From the NCBI GenBank assembly GCA_017435525.1, contig JAFSEW010000058.1, forward strand, positions 1-64,000: a stretch of DNA of 64,000 nt, read 5' to 3'. This DNA comes from Oscillospiraceae bacterium (lineage in GTDB: Bacteria; Bacillota; Clostridia; Oscillospirales; Oscillospiraceae). Under the pieces are notes generated by a model. It made no database searches. It was given only the letters and a program-made list of their open reading frames with translations, and was not told the DNA's origin. The position numbers and the translations under genes were made by a program. Numbering within the stretch: the first letter of the stretch is position 1; each line of letters starts with the position of its first letter. This document shows positions 51,155 through 60,425 of the stretch, piece after piece.

Positions 51155-52446
51155 AGGCTGCCATTGACTATATCTGCGATCCTGACAAGACGGACGGCAA
51201 GCTGTTGGTATCCTCCTATGGATGCACCGCGGAGACAGCGGATATTGAATTTGGATGGACGCGCCACCACGCCGTTGACAAGGGCTACAACCTGGGCCGC
51301 CACCTGATACAAGCCTTTTCTCCTGGGGAGGTCTACCCGGAGGAAGCCCATGAGATCGGTATGCAGCTCGCAAATGAGATCCTGGGCGGCAAGTACGAAT
51401 TTGTATTGACCACCCACGTTGACAAGGGGCATATCCATAACCACCTGATTTTCAATGCCGTCAGCTTCGTGGATCATAAGCACTACCACAGCAATAAGCG
51501 AAGCTACCATTTTATCCGCCGCACCAGCGACCGGCTGTGCCAGGAACACGGATTGTCTGTGATTGTCCCCGGTCAGGACAAGGGCAAGAGCTATATTGAA
51601 CATACCACAGCGAAGGCCGGAACCAGCTATAAGGCAAAGCTAAAAGCTACCATTGACCGGCTTATTCCTGTCTGCTCTGATTTGGAGGAGCTTCTTTCCC
51701 GCCTGCAGCGTGAAGGATATGAGATCAAGCGAGGCAAATACATATCCTGCCGGGCATCTGACCAGGAAAGATTTACACGGTTAAAGACCCTGGGCATTGA
51801 CTATACGGAGGAATCCATTACCTCACGGATCGCCGGAGGTTCCCGTCCGTCCCGGAAACCGCAGCAGCGTGATGATCGCATCCGGCTGCTCATAGATATC
51901 CAGAGTAAACAGGGCGCCGGGCTCCAGCATTGGGCGAAGCTGCAAAATCTGAAACAGGCAGCTAAAACGGTCAACTACATCACAGAGCATGGCATCGGCT
52001 CCTATGAGGAACTGGAAAGTAAACTGACCGCGCTGACGAATACCAGGGACAAGTCCCTTGCCTCCATCAAGGAAGCAGAAAGCAGAATTGCAGACCTTTC
52101 CCTGATCTCCAAGTATGCTGCCACCTACCGCAAGTATAAGCCTCTTTACGATAAATACAAGCGATCCCCGGATAAGGAAAAATACCTCCGGGGTCACGAA
52201 AGTAAAATCATCCTGTTTGAAGCTGCTGCCAAAGAATTGAAACGCCTGGGTGCCGTCCCCATTCCGTCTGCTAATCGTGTGGAGGCTGAACTCGCAGAAC
52301 TCACCGCTCAGAAAGATGCTCTGTACAAAGAATACAACGCAGCGAAACAGCAGCTCCGGGAATACGACACCATTAAGCAGAACATTGATTCTCTACTGCC
52401 GGTCCAGAATGAACAAGAGCCGAAGCAATCTCACGAAATCGAGTAA
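51115..52446 (+). CDS. MOBP-family relaxase
   Basis: 443 residues, TTG start overlapping mobC. The relaxase domain occupies about 1-230, with THPIKSTLKAAIDYICDP at the N-terminus (catalytic Tyr region). The metal motif is THVDKGHIHNHLIFN (HxDxxHxHNH-like). A basic middle and a coiled-coil C-terminus (about 300-440) follow. It nicks oriT and leads the strand into the transfer channel. Confidence 0.93.
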   Translation: MAITKTHPIKSTLKAAIDYICDPDKTDGKLLVSSYGCTAETADIEFGWTRHHAVDKGYNLGRHLIQAFSPGEVYPEEAHEIGMQLANEILGGKYEFVLTTHVDKGHIHNHLIFNAVSFVDHKHYHSNKRSYHFIRRTSDRLCQEHGLSVIVPGQDKGKSYIEHTTAKAGTSYKAKLKATIDRLIPVCSDLEELLSRLQREGYEIKRGKYISCRASDQERFTRLKTLGIDYTEESITSRIAGGSRPSRKPQQRDDRIRLLIDIQSKQGAGLQHWAKLQNLKQAAKTVNYITEHGIGSYEELESKLTALTNTRDKSLASIKEAESRIADLSLISKYAATYRKYKPLYDKYKRSPDKEKYLRGHESKIILFEAAAKELKRLGAVPIPSANRVEAELAELTAQKDALYKEYNAAKQQLREYDTIKQNIDSLLPVQNEQEPKQSHEIE

Positions 52447-52493
52447 CCCCGCAATGCGGAAAGAAATAATAATCATTTTCAGGAGGATACAAC

Positions 52494-52814
52494 ATGAGCG
52501 AAAGACCTGTAATCGCCGTCACCGGGAAGATGCCCAATATGCAAAGCTGGTATGAGGAAAAATGCAAGCGAGCGTTGGAGGAACTCAGCCACCTTGCAGA
52601 CACTATCCACCGACCCGGTGACGCTCCGAAGCGAGGCTGGTCCACGAAGCAGGAGGAAATCGACACCCACCTGTTCAATGCTGTCCGTGCAGTGCTGATC
52701 GTCACCAATATGTCCTGTGGTCAGCACAAGCCGGTCCGCAGCGAGGACATTGGCTGCATTGTTGATGAAGGTTATGCCGGATACGAAAAGATCAGGGTAA
52801 AATTTATGGAATAA
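52494..52814 (+). CDS. ICE protein of unknown function (106 aa)
   Basis: AGGAGG precedes the ATG. Features are a Gly-poor, mixed alpha/beta sequence, IHRPGDAPKRGWSTKQEE, one CGQ and a closing VKFME. No family recognised and no membrane segment. It sits between the relaxase and a membrane protein on the same strand. Confidence 0.7.
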   Translation: MSERPVIAVTGKMPNMQSWYEEKCKRALEELSHLADTIHRPGDAPKRGWSTKQEEIDTHLFNAVRAVLIVTNMSCGQHKPVRSEDIGCIVDEGYAGYEKIRVKFME

Positions 52815-52891
52815 ACTGCGTTGTTCGTAGTTTGTTAGCGCTTCAAAAATATGGACTGATATAATGGCAGCAAGAAAGGAGGTCATGCCTT

Positions 52892-53224
52892 ATGACAAGA
52901 GGTGAAGCAATCAGGCAATTTCTTGTTAAGAGCATCCTGCCCATGGTATCCGCGCTGCTGCTCGTCTGCATTTTCAAATCTGCCTGTATGAAGAATGGTG
53001 TGCTTGATTATGTATGGCTATGGATCTTGTGTGGTCTGCCCTTCGGTCTGCATCGGACGTGTCTTTGGATCATTCCTGGCGATAAATCTTTTGGCAGCAG
53101 TGTTGCTACCTTTGCGCTTAATTTCATCATCGGCGGTGTGATCGGCGGGGTTGTCCTGGTCTGGCGCCTGTTAGTGGCCGCATGGTATGTACCTCTGACC
53201 GTCTACCGTTTGATCGTTGCATAA
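52892..53224 (+). CDS. ICE membrane protein, DUF6050-like
   Basis: 110 residues. Three to four helices are visible: LPMVSALLLVCIF, WLWILCGLPFGLHR and FALNFIIGGVIGGVVLVWRLLVA. They resemble DUF6050 family proteins of gut-Firmicute conjugative elements; that match is from memory. AAAGGAGG lies ahead of the ATG. Function unknown. Confidence 0.75.
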   Translation: MTRGEAIRQFLVKSILPMVSALLLVCIFKSACMKNGVLDYVWLWILCGLPFGLHRTCLWIIPGDKSFGSSVATFALNFIIGGVIGGVVLVWRLLVAAWYVPLTVYRLIVA

Positions 53225-53240
53225 TGGAAGGAGAAAGTAA

Positions 53241-53549
53241 ATGGCTGATAATAATGGATGCTTGGTCTGCGGACAAGACCCCCTGCAATTGGACGGCTGC
53301 CGCGTGGCAGTTATCTATGTTGAAGATGAAAAATATGTGCGCATCCCGTTCTTCGGAGATCTCGGCGAACGGTGCCATGACTGCAACGCTTTGTCCGGTC
53401 ACTATCACCACTGGGGCTGTGACGCAGAGATTTGCCCTGTGTGCAGAGGACAGTTGATCGGCTGCGACTGCATGGATGTTGAGTGTCCGGTAATCATCAA
53501 TAAGCAGCCCGGTAGAAAAGCAACAAATCGTTCCAATCGTCAAAAGTAA
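53241..53549 (+). CDS. cysteine-rich zinc-binding ICE protein (102 aa)
   Basis: Multiple CxxC and CxC pairs (CLVCG, CHDC, CPVC, CDC) with nearby His-rich GHYHHWGC fit a zinc ribbon. The C-terminus is basic (NRSNRQK). GGAG lies before the ATG. Ends at a strong terminator, so it closes the mobC transcript. Function unknown. Confidence 0.72.
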   Translation: MADNNGCLVCGQDPLQLDGCRVAVIYVEDEKYVRIPFFGDLGERCHDCNALSGHYHHWGCDAEICPVCRGQLIGCDCMDVECPVIINKQPGRKATNRSNRQK

Positions 53550-53602
53550 AAATCGGGAACACAGCCCACGGTCAATCGTGTCGCTGTGTTCCCGATTTTT
53601 GA
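53549..53602. terminator. terminator downstream of the zinc-binding ICE gene
   Basis: AAAAATCGGGAACACAGC pairs with GCTGTGTTCCCGATTTTT. The T run abuts the next promoter's TTGACA. Confidence 0.92.
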
Positions 53603-53627
53603 CATTATATTGGTTTTGTGGTATAAT
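53599..53627 (+). promoter_or_regulatory. near-consensus promoter of the small-peptide/HNH-like pair
   Basis: TTGACA, exactly 17 bp, TATAAT: a full consensus match. About 140 bp lie between it and the first start codon. Confidence 0.9.
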
Positions 53628-53770
53628 ATATAAATAATAGGTTTAGGCCAGCAGTGCTGGGGTCACAGGGTTTTCCCACCTTAGTTTTAGTGCTCATAGT
53701 CTACATTCTGATAGGTTTAATTTGTGATTTCATTAAAGAAGTCAACTCAAATAACAAGGAGGAATTATCT

Positions 53771-53875
53771 ATGAAAACTAAAATGAAAAAAGTTATTGTT
53801 ACCACCGTAAAATCCATTCTCAACTCTGTATGGACTGTGGGCGCTAATCTTCTGGCAGGGGCTCTGCTGACCTAA
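53771..53875 (+). CDS. 34-residue cationic amphipathic peptide
   Basis: AAGGAGG lies 8 bp before the ATG. The sequence opens with the basic MKTKMKKV and ends in a hydrophobic segment with one Trp (VWTVGANLLAGALLT). The frame stays open upstream to a GTG at 53,654, which would add a hydrophobic helix (LVLVLIVYILIGLI) but has no clear ribosome site. It could be a membrane-active toxin, a leaderless-bacteriocin-like peptide or an upstream coupling ORF. Confidence 0.5.
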   Translation: MKTKMKKVIVTTVKSILNSVWTVGANLLAGALLT

Positions 53876-53901
53876 GCCTATTATACAGGGAGGCTATTAT
53901 C

Positions 53902-54777
53902 ATGGAAAAAACTCGACCTGGGCGATGTGCACTTTGCTGTCAGACCAAGGAACTGCAGCTGAGCCACATTGTTCCCCACTTTGTTGGCCGGAAACTTATT
54001 AAAACATCCCCTGGAAATATACGTTCATCCAACGAACCCAATCGAACTATTCAGGACATCTTCAAGCAATATATGCTTTGTTCGGATTGCGAAGAACGAT
54101 TTAGTGCTAAAGAAACATGGTTTGCCAATCACATTTTCTCTCCTTATATTGACAAAAAAGAGAAAGCCTTTTCTTATGACGAGAAGCTTACATACTTTAT
54201 TGTTTCTGTAAGTTGGCGGACTTTACATATCGACTTAGAGAAGTTTAGTCAAGATCCGTTGTTTAATAAAGATAGCTTGATGATTCTATTTAGAGCAGAA
54301 CAAACAATGCGCGAGTACCTCTTAGGAAAGCGTACCGATTTAGAAGCAATCCAGAATCATATATTCTTTCTTGATTACGTTCAATCTGCTCCTAGCTTAG
54401 ACAGTTCTATGAACCCAAACGTCGTTATGCACCGAACCATATCTTCCTATTCTGTTTGTGACGGAAAGACCTTATTTACTGTATCTAACCTGATGGGAAT
54501 TCTGATCGTCACATTTTACTCAATGGACACGAGCGAAAATTGGGTTAATACTAAAATAGAATTAGGAAATGGGCTTCTCAAAGCAGAGAATCAGCATATG
54601 ACAAGCGTTGTGGGAAATGAAATACAGTATTGGATGGAGCAAGGAGCAGCCGCACAGCAGAATCTATCGGAGAAACAGAGAAAGAAGATTGAAGATAAAA
54701 TGCGTGCCCTTGGTGATGATATTTTGAAGTATCCCATAATTCAAGACTTGTTTGCAGATTTTGAATTAGAAGAATAA
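53902..54777 (+). CDS. HNH-like zinc-knuckle protein of unknown function
   Basis: 291 residues. The N-terminus has CALC (Cys9, Cys12), LSHIVPHF (His22) and a second knuckle CSDC (Cys60, Cys63). This layout resembles HNH-type nucleases (a CxxC, a His, then CxxC). The rest is a conserved-looking helical body with IVSVSWRTLHI. GGGAGG precedes the ATG, 26 bp after the small peptide. A strong promoter ahead and a terminator behind make it a self-contained cargo unit. Codons are AT-rich. It could be a defence effector. Confidence 0.72.
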   Translation: MEKTRPGRCALCCQTKELQLSHIVPHFVGRKLIKTSPGNIRSSNEPNRTIQDIFKQYMLCSDCEERFSAKETWFANHIFSPYIDKKEKAFSYDEKLTYFIVSVSWRTLHIDLEKFSQDPLFNKDSLMILFRAEQTMREYLLGKRTDLEAIQNHIFFLDYVQSAPSLDSSMNPNVVMHRTISSYSVCDGKTLFTVSNLMGILIVTFYSMDTSENWVNTKIELGNGLLKAENQHMTSVVGNEIQYWMEQGAAAQQNLSEKQRKKIEDKMRALGDDILKYPIIQDLFADFELEE

Positions 54778-54780
54778 TAA

Positions 54781-54833
54781 TGAGCGGGAGTGCAGACCTC
54801 GGACGAACCGAGGAACTGCACTCCCGCTTTTAC
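54781..54833 (+). terminator. terminator of the HNH-like gene
   Basis: AGCGGGAGTGCAG pairs with CTGCACTCCCGCT, followed by a T-rich stretch. Confidence 0.88.
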
Positions 54834-54952
54834 TGTTTCTGAAGTGTTGAAAAATGAACCTTTCTCCCTGTACATTCTCGCTTACAGGAAGGATAGAAAA
54901 TCATAAGGGGTTGCTGATGAAAAGACGATACAAAGGAAAGAACGGCGGATTT

Positions 54953-55135
54953 TCAACCCTTATCTTTACAATACGCAGAGCGTTTGGATAAGTAACGGGG
55001 ACAGACAATCACTTTCGCCCTAGAACTCTGTTTACACGCATGGACACAGGCCTTGCAGAGCTTATTATACAGCCGTCTGCCGTTACCGCCCAGAAAGAAC
55101 GACCATTCCAGACGCCACTTCTTGCTTCGGCTCAT
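54953..55135 (-). CDS. small basic Cys-containing ICE protein (60 aa)
   Basis: KKWRLEWSFFLGGNGRR at the N-terminus, CxxC-type KLCKACVHACKQ in the middle, then KVIVCPRYLSKR. Similar proteins accompany ArdA/YodL genes in gut-Firmicute ICEs. Its ATG overlaps the stop of the upstream ArdA-YodL gene by 4 bp. Function unknown. Confidence 0.72.
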   Translation of the reverse strand: MSRSKKWRLEWSFFLGGNGRRLYNKLCKACVHACKQSSRAKVIVCPRYLSKRSAYCKDKG

Positions 55136-56784
55136 AGTTCGCCCTGTTCCGGCACATCCCGACCGGAGCGTTTTCCTTCAGGAGATTTCTGCTGGGCAAT
55201 CTCCTTCTTTGCTGCATCCAGCCGTTCACGGATCGAGGTCTTACCCTGGAGCTCGTCACGACGGCCGTTGTTGATAACACCGTCGATCATCCCGTAATCG
55301 TCCTCAATAGTCATTTCAGCGGTCCGCAGCGGATTGTCTCTTTCCTGCGTTTGTGAGGGATTCAGGAATTGTGGTACCTCCGCAAAGCCAATACTGTCAC
55401 AGTAATGGGCGGTGTCCTTGCCATATTCCCGAAGAACCACCACATCCGACACGGACAACGAGTGCCCTCGGTAATCTTCCGGGTGATTTACATTCAGATC
55501 CCGATAGATGGTTTCCAGGGTCTCCCCAGGAGTGAAAGGTCCGGCATAGACAAGCTCGTAGTTAGAAGGATCTACTGTTTTACCTGCAGCATACAGCCGT
55601 TCCAGAGCTTCAAAGCGCAATAGGTGGTTTTCCTCTGTATGCTTCAGCTGATACACCATATAGGTTCCAATGCCACGATCCTTTTCAAAATCGTCCAGCC
55701 TGCGGATCGTATCAGCCGTTGCCTCCGGCTGCCTGAAATTAAGTAGCTGAGTCTTAAACAGGTAGGTTTCGCCCTCCATGATCCTTGCTGCAATGATCTC
55801 CTGCTGATAATCCGCTCTGGGGAAGGTATGGACATACCCCTGGATATGTTCACGGCATAGGCAGTCAATATCCACAGCCAATTCTTTTGCTGTTGTCTGC
55901 TGTTCCCTTTCATGGAATTCTTCATTGACCACCGCAAAGGCTCTGGTTCCGTTGCCCATGATATGATAACGGCCATCATCGGAATTGTGGTGGACACCGT
56001 AACCGGCTGCCTCCATCTGTTCCTTCGATAAGGAAGTCAGGTGGAAGCTGCCCCGTGTGGTCTGGACACTTTCGCCGGTCAAACAATTATCCAGCTGCTC
56101 CGGTAACTGTACTTTGTCAGACAGCTCCGCTTCTGTTTCAAAATTCATAACGCGGTATTCCTCCGGAATGTTGTCCCGGTCTCCATCGTAATACTCATAG
56201 AAAGAATTTCCAGTATCCCGGACATAGCCATAGTCGGTAAACTCGCCGCCTTCGTTGATGTGGCAGTCCCGGCCGTAGGCTTCATAATCGATGTACCCAC
56301 GCAAATGGTCTGGGATTGGGACCACTTCCAGTTCTTCCAAATAATATCGGCCAAGGTCTGCAGCATCCTCAATATCTGAATATACCTCGTAACAATCCAG
56401 ATTTTCAGTCAGATTGATAAGATCCTGAATGGTGTTGGTATGGTCACCCATGCTGACGGCAGCACAGAATCGTTCATAATCGTAAGGATACATTTCATCC
56501 AGCCGAGAGGCCAGATAGTTCAGTTCGTCCAGATTGGCGTATTCTCCCAGTTTATCGTAGAGTCCATCTACATAGCAGTCATAATCCGTAATAAACCATT
56601 CTTCATATTCATAGCCGAAGTCATCCTTCTCGCCAATGCCGATCCGTTTGAATACAGCCTGCAGTTCCTCGGCGGTGGTGGGGAATTTCACCCATTCGCC
56701 CACAAGTTCACCCTCATTGTATTTACCAAGGTTGGTAATGAAGGCAGCAAAGGGATAATCCTTGTCATACTCAAATTTAGGCAT
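55132..56784 (-). CDS. ArdA-like antirestriction protein fused to YodL-like domain
   Basis: 550 residues. The ArdA-like domain occupies about 1-190, with FITNLGKYNEGELVGEWVKF, and is highly acidic, mimicking DNA to block type I restriction enzymes. A middle region is followed by a YodL-like domain (about 375-475), with YMVYQLKHTEENH and SDVVVLREYGK, then a DUF4316-like tail (MIDGVINNGRRDEL). It would protect the incoming element from restriction. In-frame upstream gene is a second ArdA fusion. Confidence 0.83.
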   Translation of the reverse strand: MPKFEYDKDYPFAAFITNLGKYNEGELVGEWVKFPTTAEELQAVFKRIGIGEKDDFGYEYEEWFITDYDCYVDGLYDKLGEYANLDELNYLASRLDEMYPYDYERFCAAVSMGDHTNTIQDLINLTENLDCYEVYSDIEDAADLGRYYLEELEVVPIPDHLRGYIDYEAYGRDCHINEGGEFTDYGYVRDTGNSFYEYYDGDRDNIPEEYRVMNFETEAELSDKVQLPEQLDNCLTGESVQTTRGSFHLTSLSKEQMEAAGYGVHHNSDDGRYHIMGNGTRAFAVVNEEFHEREQQTTAKELAVDIDCLCREHIQGYVHTFPRADYQQEIIAARIMEGETYLFKTQLLNFRQPEATADTIRRLDDFEKDRGIGTYMVYQLKHTEENHLLRFEALERLYAAGKTVDPSNYELVYAGPFTPGETLETIYRDLNVNHPEDYRGHSLSVSDVVVLREYGKDTAHYCDSIGFAEVPQFLNPSQTQERDNPLRTAEMTIEDDYGMIDGVINNGRRDELQGKTSIRERLDAAKKEIAQQKSPEGKRSGRDVPEQGEL

Positions 56785-56795
56785 ACGATACCCCC

Positions 56796-58232
56796 TTACA
56801 GTTCCTGTTCAGAACGCTTATGATGACGTTCCTGGGAAGGTCTGTCCGCACATTCATTTTTTGCTGCTGCCAGCTTGTCACGAATGGAGGGCTTTCGATC
56901 CAGTTTGTCCTGGATCACCTTATCCCAGCACTGATCAGACAGTTCCGGGGCATACTGGGGAACCTGAAACATAACGGTACGGTTGCTAACCTGGGCATAG
57001 ACCTCAATGGTCTGGAATCGCTGGGCGTATTTTTCTATCATATCCTCCGGCAGAGAAGTAAAGCAGCCATCTCCCAGACCGACAATTACAAAGGTGCCGG
57101 GTACTACGTCATAGACCTGGCCCCGACCGTCATACAATGCCCGGTTCAGTTCCAGTCCCATATTCCTGCCCTCATCATTGCAAATCAGAGCAACCTGGTC
57201 AACAAAGGGATATGTAGCAGCAATTGGCCCATCCACCGCAGCAGTCAGTCCATTCAGACCCACAGGGACCTCGGCGGTATAGGGAGGTTTCCGGGGTTCC
57301 ACCATAAGAACAGTCATAGTCTCCTGGATATCCTTGCTGGGATCGTAACGGATCGCCGCCTTGTATTCTGCCAGTTCCAGAGGGAGAGCATCGTGTTCGC
57401 CCTGTCCAAGATCATCCAGCATGGCTTCAATAGCCGCAATCCTGCCTGTAAACAGATCGTCACAGATCAGTTCCTGTTTGATCTGTGCTTCCGGAAACTT
57501 TGCAGCATAGTCCTGGTCGAAGTGCCGGAAGAACCGGTCCAGATCGATAGCCAGAGAAATGGCTTTATCCAGCCGTTCATCATCGGTCAGTTCCGGGACA
57601 ATGATCTTCTGAGTGACCCGGTATTTTTCCGGAATCGTAGCAGGATCACCGTCATAGCTATCAACAAAGGAACAACCAGAGGGACAAACATAACATCCTT
57701 CCGCAAGTTTTCCATCTTCACCGTCTGCAACAGACCTACCGAAGGCTTCATAGTCAATGTAATCCTCCAGGGCATCCAGCGTGTTGCGGTTATAACTATT
57801 ACTGTCACGCTCAAAGAGGACATAGCGCGCCAGATCGTCATAGTCGGAAATTTCCGGCTCCACATCGTAGCAATCCAGATTATCGGTCAGATTGATAAGC
57901 TCGGACACGGAATCACAATGCTCGTCGATCTCGATGACTGACTGATACGTTCCAATGGAAGGCTCGTCCAGTTCTTCCAGCTTTGCTGCCAGATAGTTCA
58001 GTTCATCCAGACTGTTGCACTGCCAGATCACATCCCGGATACCGTAAATATGAGCCTCTACATTTGCTATACTCCATTCAGAAGGTCCGATTTCAAGCCG
58101 GGCAAACACATCCCGCACGGTCTCCGGCGTTGTGGGAAAAGATACCCACTCACCGGAAGTTTTTTCATTGTCTAAAGGAGTGATATACACCTCAAATGGC
58201 ACATCGTTGCCTACTCCAAAATACTTGCCCAT
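56796..58232 (-). CDS. ArdA-like antirestriction protein fused to DUF3846-like domain
   Basis: 478 residues. The ArdA-like part spans about 1-200 and resembles the preceding protein (SGEWVSFPTTPETVRDVF, ELNYLAAKL, LINLTDNLDCYDV). After it comes an acidic helical linker and a DUF3846-like domain at about 300-430 (VLMVEPRKPPYTAEV, VALICNDEGRNMGLELN). Tandem duplication followed by different C-terminal fusions. Ends 12 bp before the next gene on the same strand. Confidence 0.82.
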   Translation of the reverse strand: MGKYFGVGNDVPFEVYITPLDNEKTSGEWVSFPTTPETVRDVFARLEIGPSEWSIANVEAHIYGIRDVIWQCNSLDELNYLAAKLEELDEPSIGTYQSVIEIDEHCDSVSELINLTDNLDCYDVEPEISDYDDLARYVLFERDSNSYNRNTLDALEDYIDYEAFGRSVADGEDGKLAEGCYVCPSGCSFVDSYDGDPATIPEKYRVTQKIIVPELTDDERLDKAISLAIDLDRFFRHFDQDYAAKFPEAQIKQELICDDLFTGRIAAIEAMLDDLGQGEHDALPLELAEYKAAIRYDPSKDIQETMTVLMVEPRKPPYTAEVPVGLNGLTAAVDGPIAATYPFVDQVALICNDEGRNMGLELNRALYDGRGQVYDVVPGTFVIVGLGDGCFTSLPEDMIEKYAQRFQTIEVYAQVSNRTVMFQVPQYAPELSDQCWDKVIQDKLDRKPSIRDKLAAAKNECADRPSQERHHKRSEQEL

Positions 58233-58246
58233 AAATCAGCGCCTCC

Positions 58247-60328
58247 TTACTTTTTCTGCTTCGGAAACTCCATTTTGTATTTTACGAACCTGTCACTGGT
58301 GTCCTCCATGACCACCACGGCATCATAGGTACTGCCCCTCTTTTCAGACCACAGGCCCTTGACTGCGGTGCGGCCCCGTTTCAAAAGATCCGATGCCATC
58401 TTCTTTGTCAGTTCCTTCTTCCGGGAAGTCCAGAATCGGTCCTGCTTCCACAAAACGAAGCTGCAGGCCCGGTCAGAACAGGCAAAGTTTTTCTTGCCCT
58501 CATACACCGGCTTACCGCAGCGAGGGCAATAGCCGATGATCTCTTTTTCCGGAGCAAAGAGCTTCTGTCCTTCCTCGGAGATGCCGCTATACTTTTTGAC
58601 CAGCTCCAGGACCATATCGCAGATCCCATCCGTGAAGGTATCCGGGTCTGCCTCACCTCTGGCAATCGCAGTAAGCTGCTGCTCCCATTCTGCCGTCAGC
58701 ATGGGAGAGGTCAGCGATTCAGGAAGCACCGCAACCAATATGATACCGTCCTTTGTAGGAATCAGGGATTTACCTTTGCGTTCCACGAAACCGGCTGCCA
58801 CCAGCTTTTCAATGATGGCTGCCCTCGTGGCCGGGGTGCCCAGACCCTTGCGCTCGGCATCTTCCGGCACATCCTCCTTACCAGCGTTTTCCATGGCAGA
58901 CAGAAGGGTATCTTCGGTATAGGGCTTCGGAGGGGCAGTAAACCGCTCACAGATGGATACGTTTACATCATGGAAAGTCTGACCCTCAGTAAATTCAGGG
59001 AACTCACCATCAGCATCCTCATCGTCAGTTTTCTCCTTCAGGGAGGAACGGAAAAGGCGGTCAATTTCTCGCCAGCCCTCAGACAAAACGTGTCTGCCCT
59101 TTGCGATAAAGGGATAACCACCGCAGTCGAAGGTTGCAGTCACCGTTTCGTATACATGAGCTTCCGCAACGGCACACAACAGCTTACAGCAGACTAACAG
59201 GAACAGATTTCGTTCACCCACAGGCAGCAGCTTAACATCCGTCTTTTCCATCTCCATGGTAGGGATGATGGCATGATGATCCGTCACATCCTTATCGGAA
59301 ACGGTCAGGGATACCAGCGGATAGAAATTGCTGCAGGTATCAAAGGGTGCTGCCTTTGCCGCCAGATGTACAATGGCAGATGCTGTCTCCGCCATATCGG
59401 AGGTCAGATACCGGCTGTCCGTCCGGGGATAGGTCAGCAGCTTCTTCTCATAAAGGGACTGTGCATAGTCCAGGGTCTGCTTGGCCGTATATCCAAAGAT
59501 TCGGTTGGCTTCCCGCTGTAAGGTGGTCAGATCGTAGAGCTTCGGTGGATTTTCCTTTTTCTGCTCCCGGACAACGGAGGTACAGACCACGGGGCTTTCG
59601 GAATACGATGCAAGCGCCGACTGTGCATGGGAAAGATGCTGGAAGCGTTCAGACAGAACCTCCACACCGTTGATATCCAGCTTCACATGATGAAATTTCT
59701 CCTTCTTGAACATGGAGATTTTGCCGTCACGCTCCACCAGCATTGCCAGGGTAGGTGTCTGGACACGGCCTACATTTAGTGTGCGGTGGTACAGAACAGA
59801 GAACAGGCGTGTGGCATTGATGCCCACCAGCCAGTCTGCTTTCTGGCGGCACAGGGCACTATGGTACAGGGCATCGTAGTCGCTTCCGGGACGGAGGTTA
59901 TGAAATCCCTCCTGGATCGCGCTGTCCTCCATGGACGAAATCCACAACCGTTCCACCGGCTTAATGCATCCGGTCATACCATAGACCAGCCGGAAGATAA
60001 GCTCACCCTCACGGCCAGCGTCACAGGCATTGACGATGGTATCAATGTCGGAACAGTTCATAAGGGTGCGGAGGTTATGGTATGCATCCTCCTTACCCGG
60101 TGCCAGTACATAACGGAAGGGTTCCGGAAGAATGGGTAGATCATCATAGCGCCACTTTTTATAGCGCTCGTCATAGCTGGCCGCGTCCATCGGGGACACC
60201 AGGTGGCCCACACACCAGGAAACGATCAAGCCGTTACCCTCATAAAAGCCATCGGCCCTGGATGTTGCACCCAGGGCCGACGCGATAGATTTTGCTACAC
60301 TCGGTTTTTCTGCAATAATGAGTCTCAT
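58247..60328 (-). CDS. topB: DNA topoisomerase III (ICE type)
   Basis: 693 residues, type IA topoisomerase. The TOPRIM start is MRLIIAEKPSVAKSIA with DAGREGELI acids, and the catalytic Tyr is in LLTYPRTDSRYL. A C-terminal Cys-rich zinc region (CPRCGKPVYEGKKNFAC) completes it. It decatenates or relaxes strands during transfer. First gene of the minus-strand ArdA cluster; divergent from a 55-residue gene. Confidence 0.94.
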   Translation of the reverse strand: MRLIIAEKPSVAKSIASALGATSRADGFYEGNGLIVSWCVGHLVSPMDAASYDERYKKWRYDDLPILPEPFRYVLAPGKEDAYHNLRTLMNCSDIDTIVNACDAGREGELIFRLVYGMTGCIKPVERLWISSMEDSAIQEGFHNLRPGSDYDALYHSALCRQKADWLVGINATRLFSVLYHRTLNVGRVQTPTLAMLVERDGKISMFKKEKFHHVKLDINGVEVLSERFQHLSHAQSALASYSESPVVCTSVVREQKKENPPKLYDLTTLQREANRIFGYTAKQTLDYAQSLYEKKLLTYPRTDSRYLTSDMAETASAIVHLAAKAAPFDTCSNFYPLVSLTVSDKDVTDHHAIIPTMEMEKTDVKLLPVGERNLFLLVCCKLLCAVAEAHVYETVTATFDCGGYPFIAKGRHVLSEGWREIDRLFRSSLKEKTDDEDADGEFPEFTEGQTFHDVNVSICERFTAPPKPYTEDTLLSAMENAGKEDVPEDAERKGLGTPATRAAIIEKLVAAGFVERKGKSLIPTKDGIILVAVLPESLTSPMLTAEWEQQLTAIARGEADPDTFTDGICDMVLELVKKYSGISEEGQKLFAPEKEIIGYCPRCGKPVYEGKKNFACSDRACSFVLWKQDRFWTSRKKELTKKMASDLLKRGRTAVKGLWSEKRGSTYDAVVVMEDTSDRFVKYKMEFPKQKK

Positions 60329-60366
60329 AATTCTCCTTTGTTTTTACGTTGTTAAATTTATTGATA

Positions 60367-60394
60367 TTGACATTTTGAGTGAGTAAGATATAAT
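60367..60394 (+). promoter_or_regulatory. promoter of the 55-residue gene
   Basis: TTGACA, 16 bp, TATAAT, about 30 bp before the start codon. Confidence 0.82.
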
Positions 60395-60425
60395 TAAATT
60401 GAAACCAAACAAGGAGGGTTAGTTT

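Noticed and set aside
53654..53770. Hydrophobic upstream extension of the 34-aa peptide as a type I toxin
   Set aside because: No ribosome site near its GTG; only noted as an alternative because the promoter is strong.
54917..54991. 24-codon plus-strand frame (MKRRYKGKNGG...)
   Set aside because: Only a weak ribosome site and it overlaps the tail of the opposite small gene; insufficient evidence to call.
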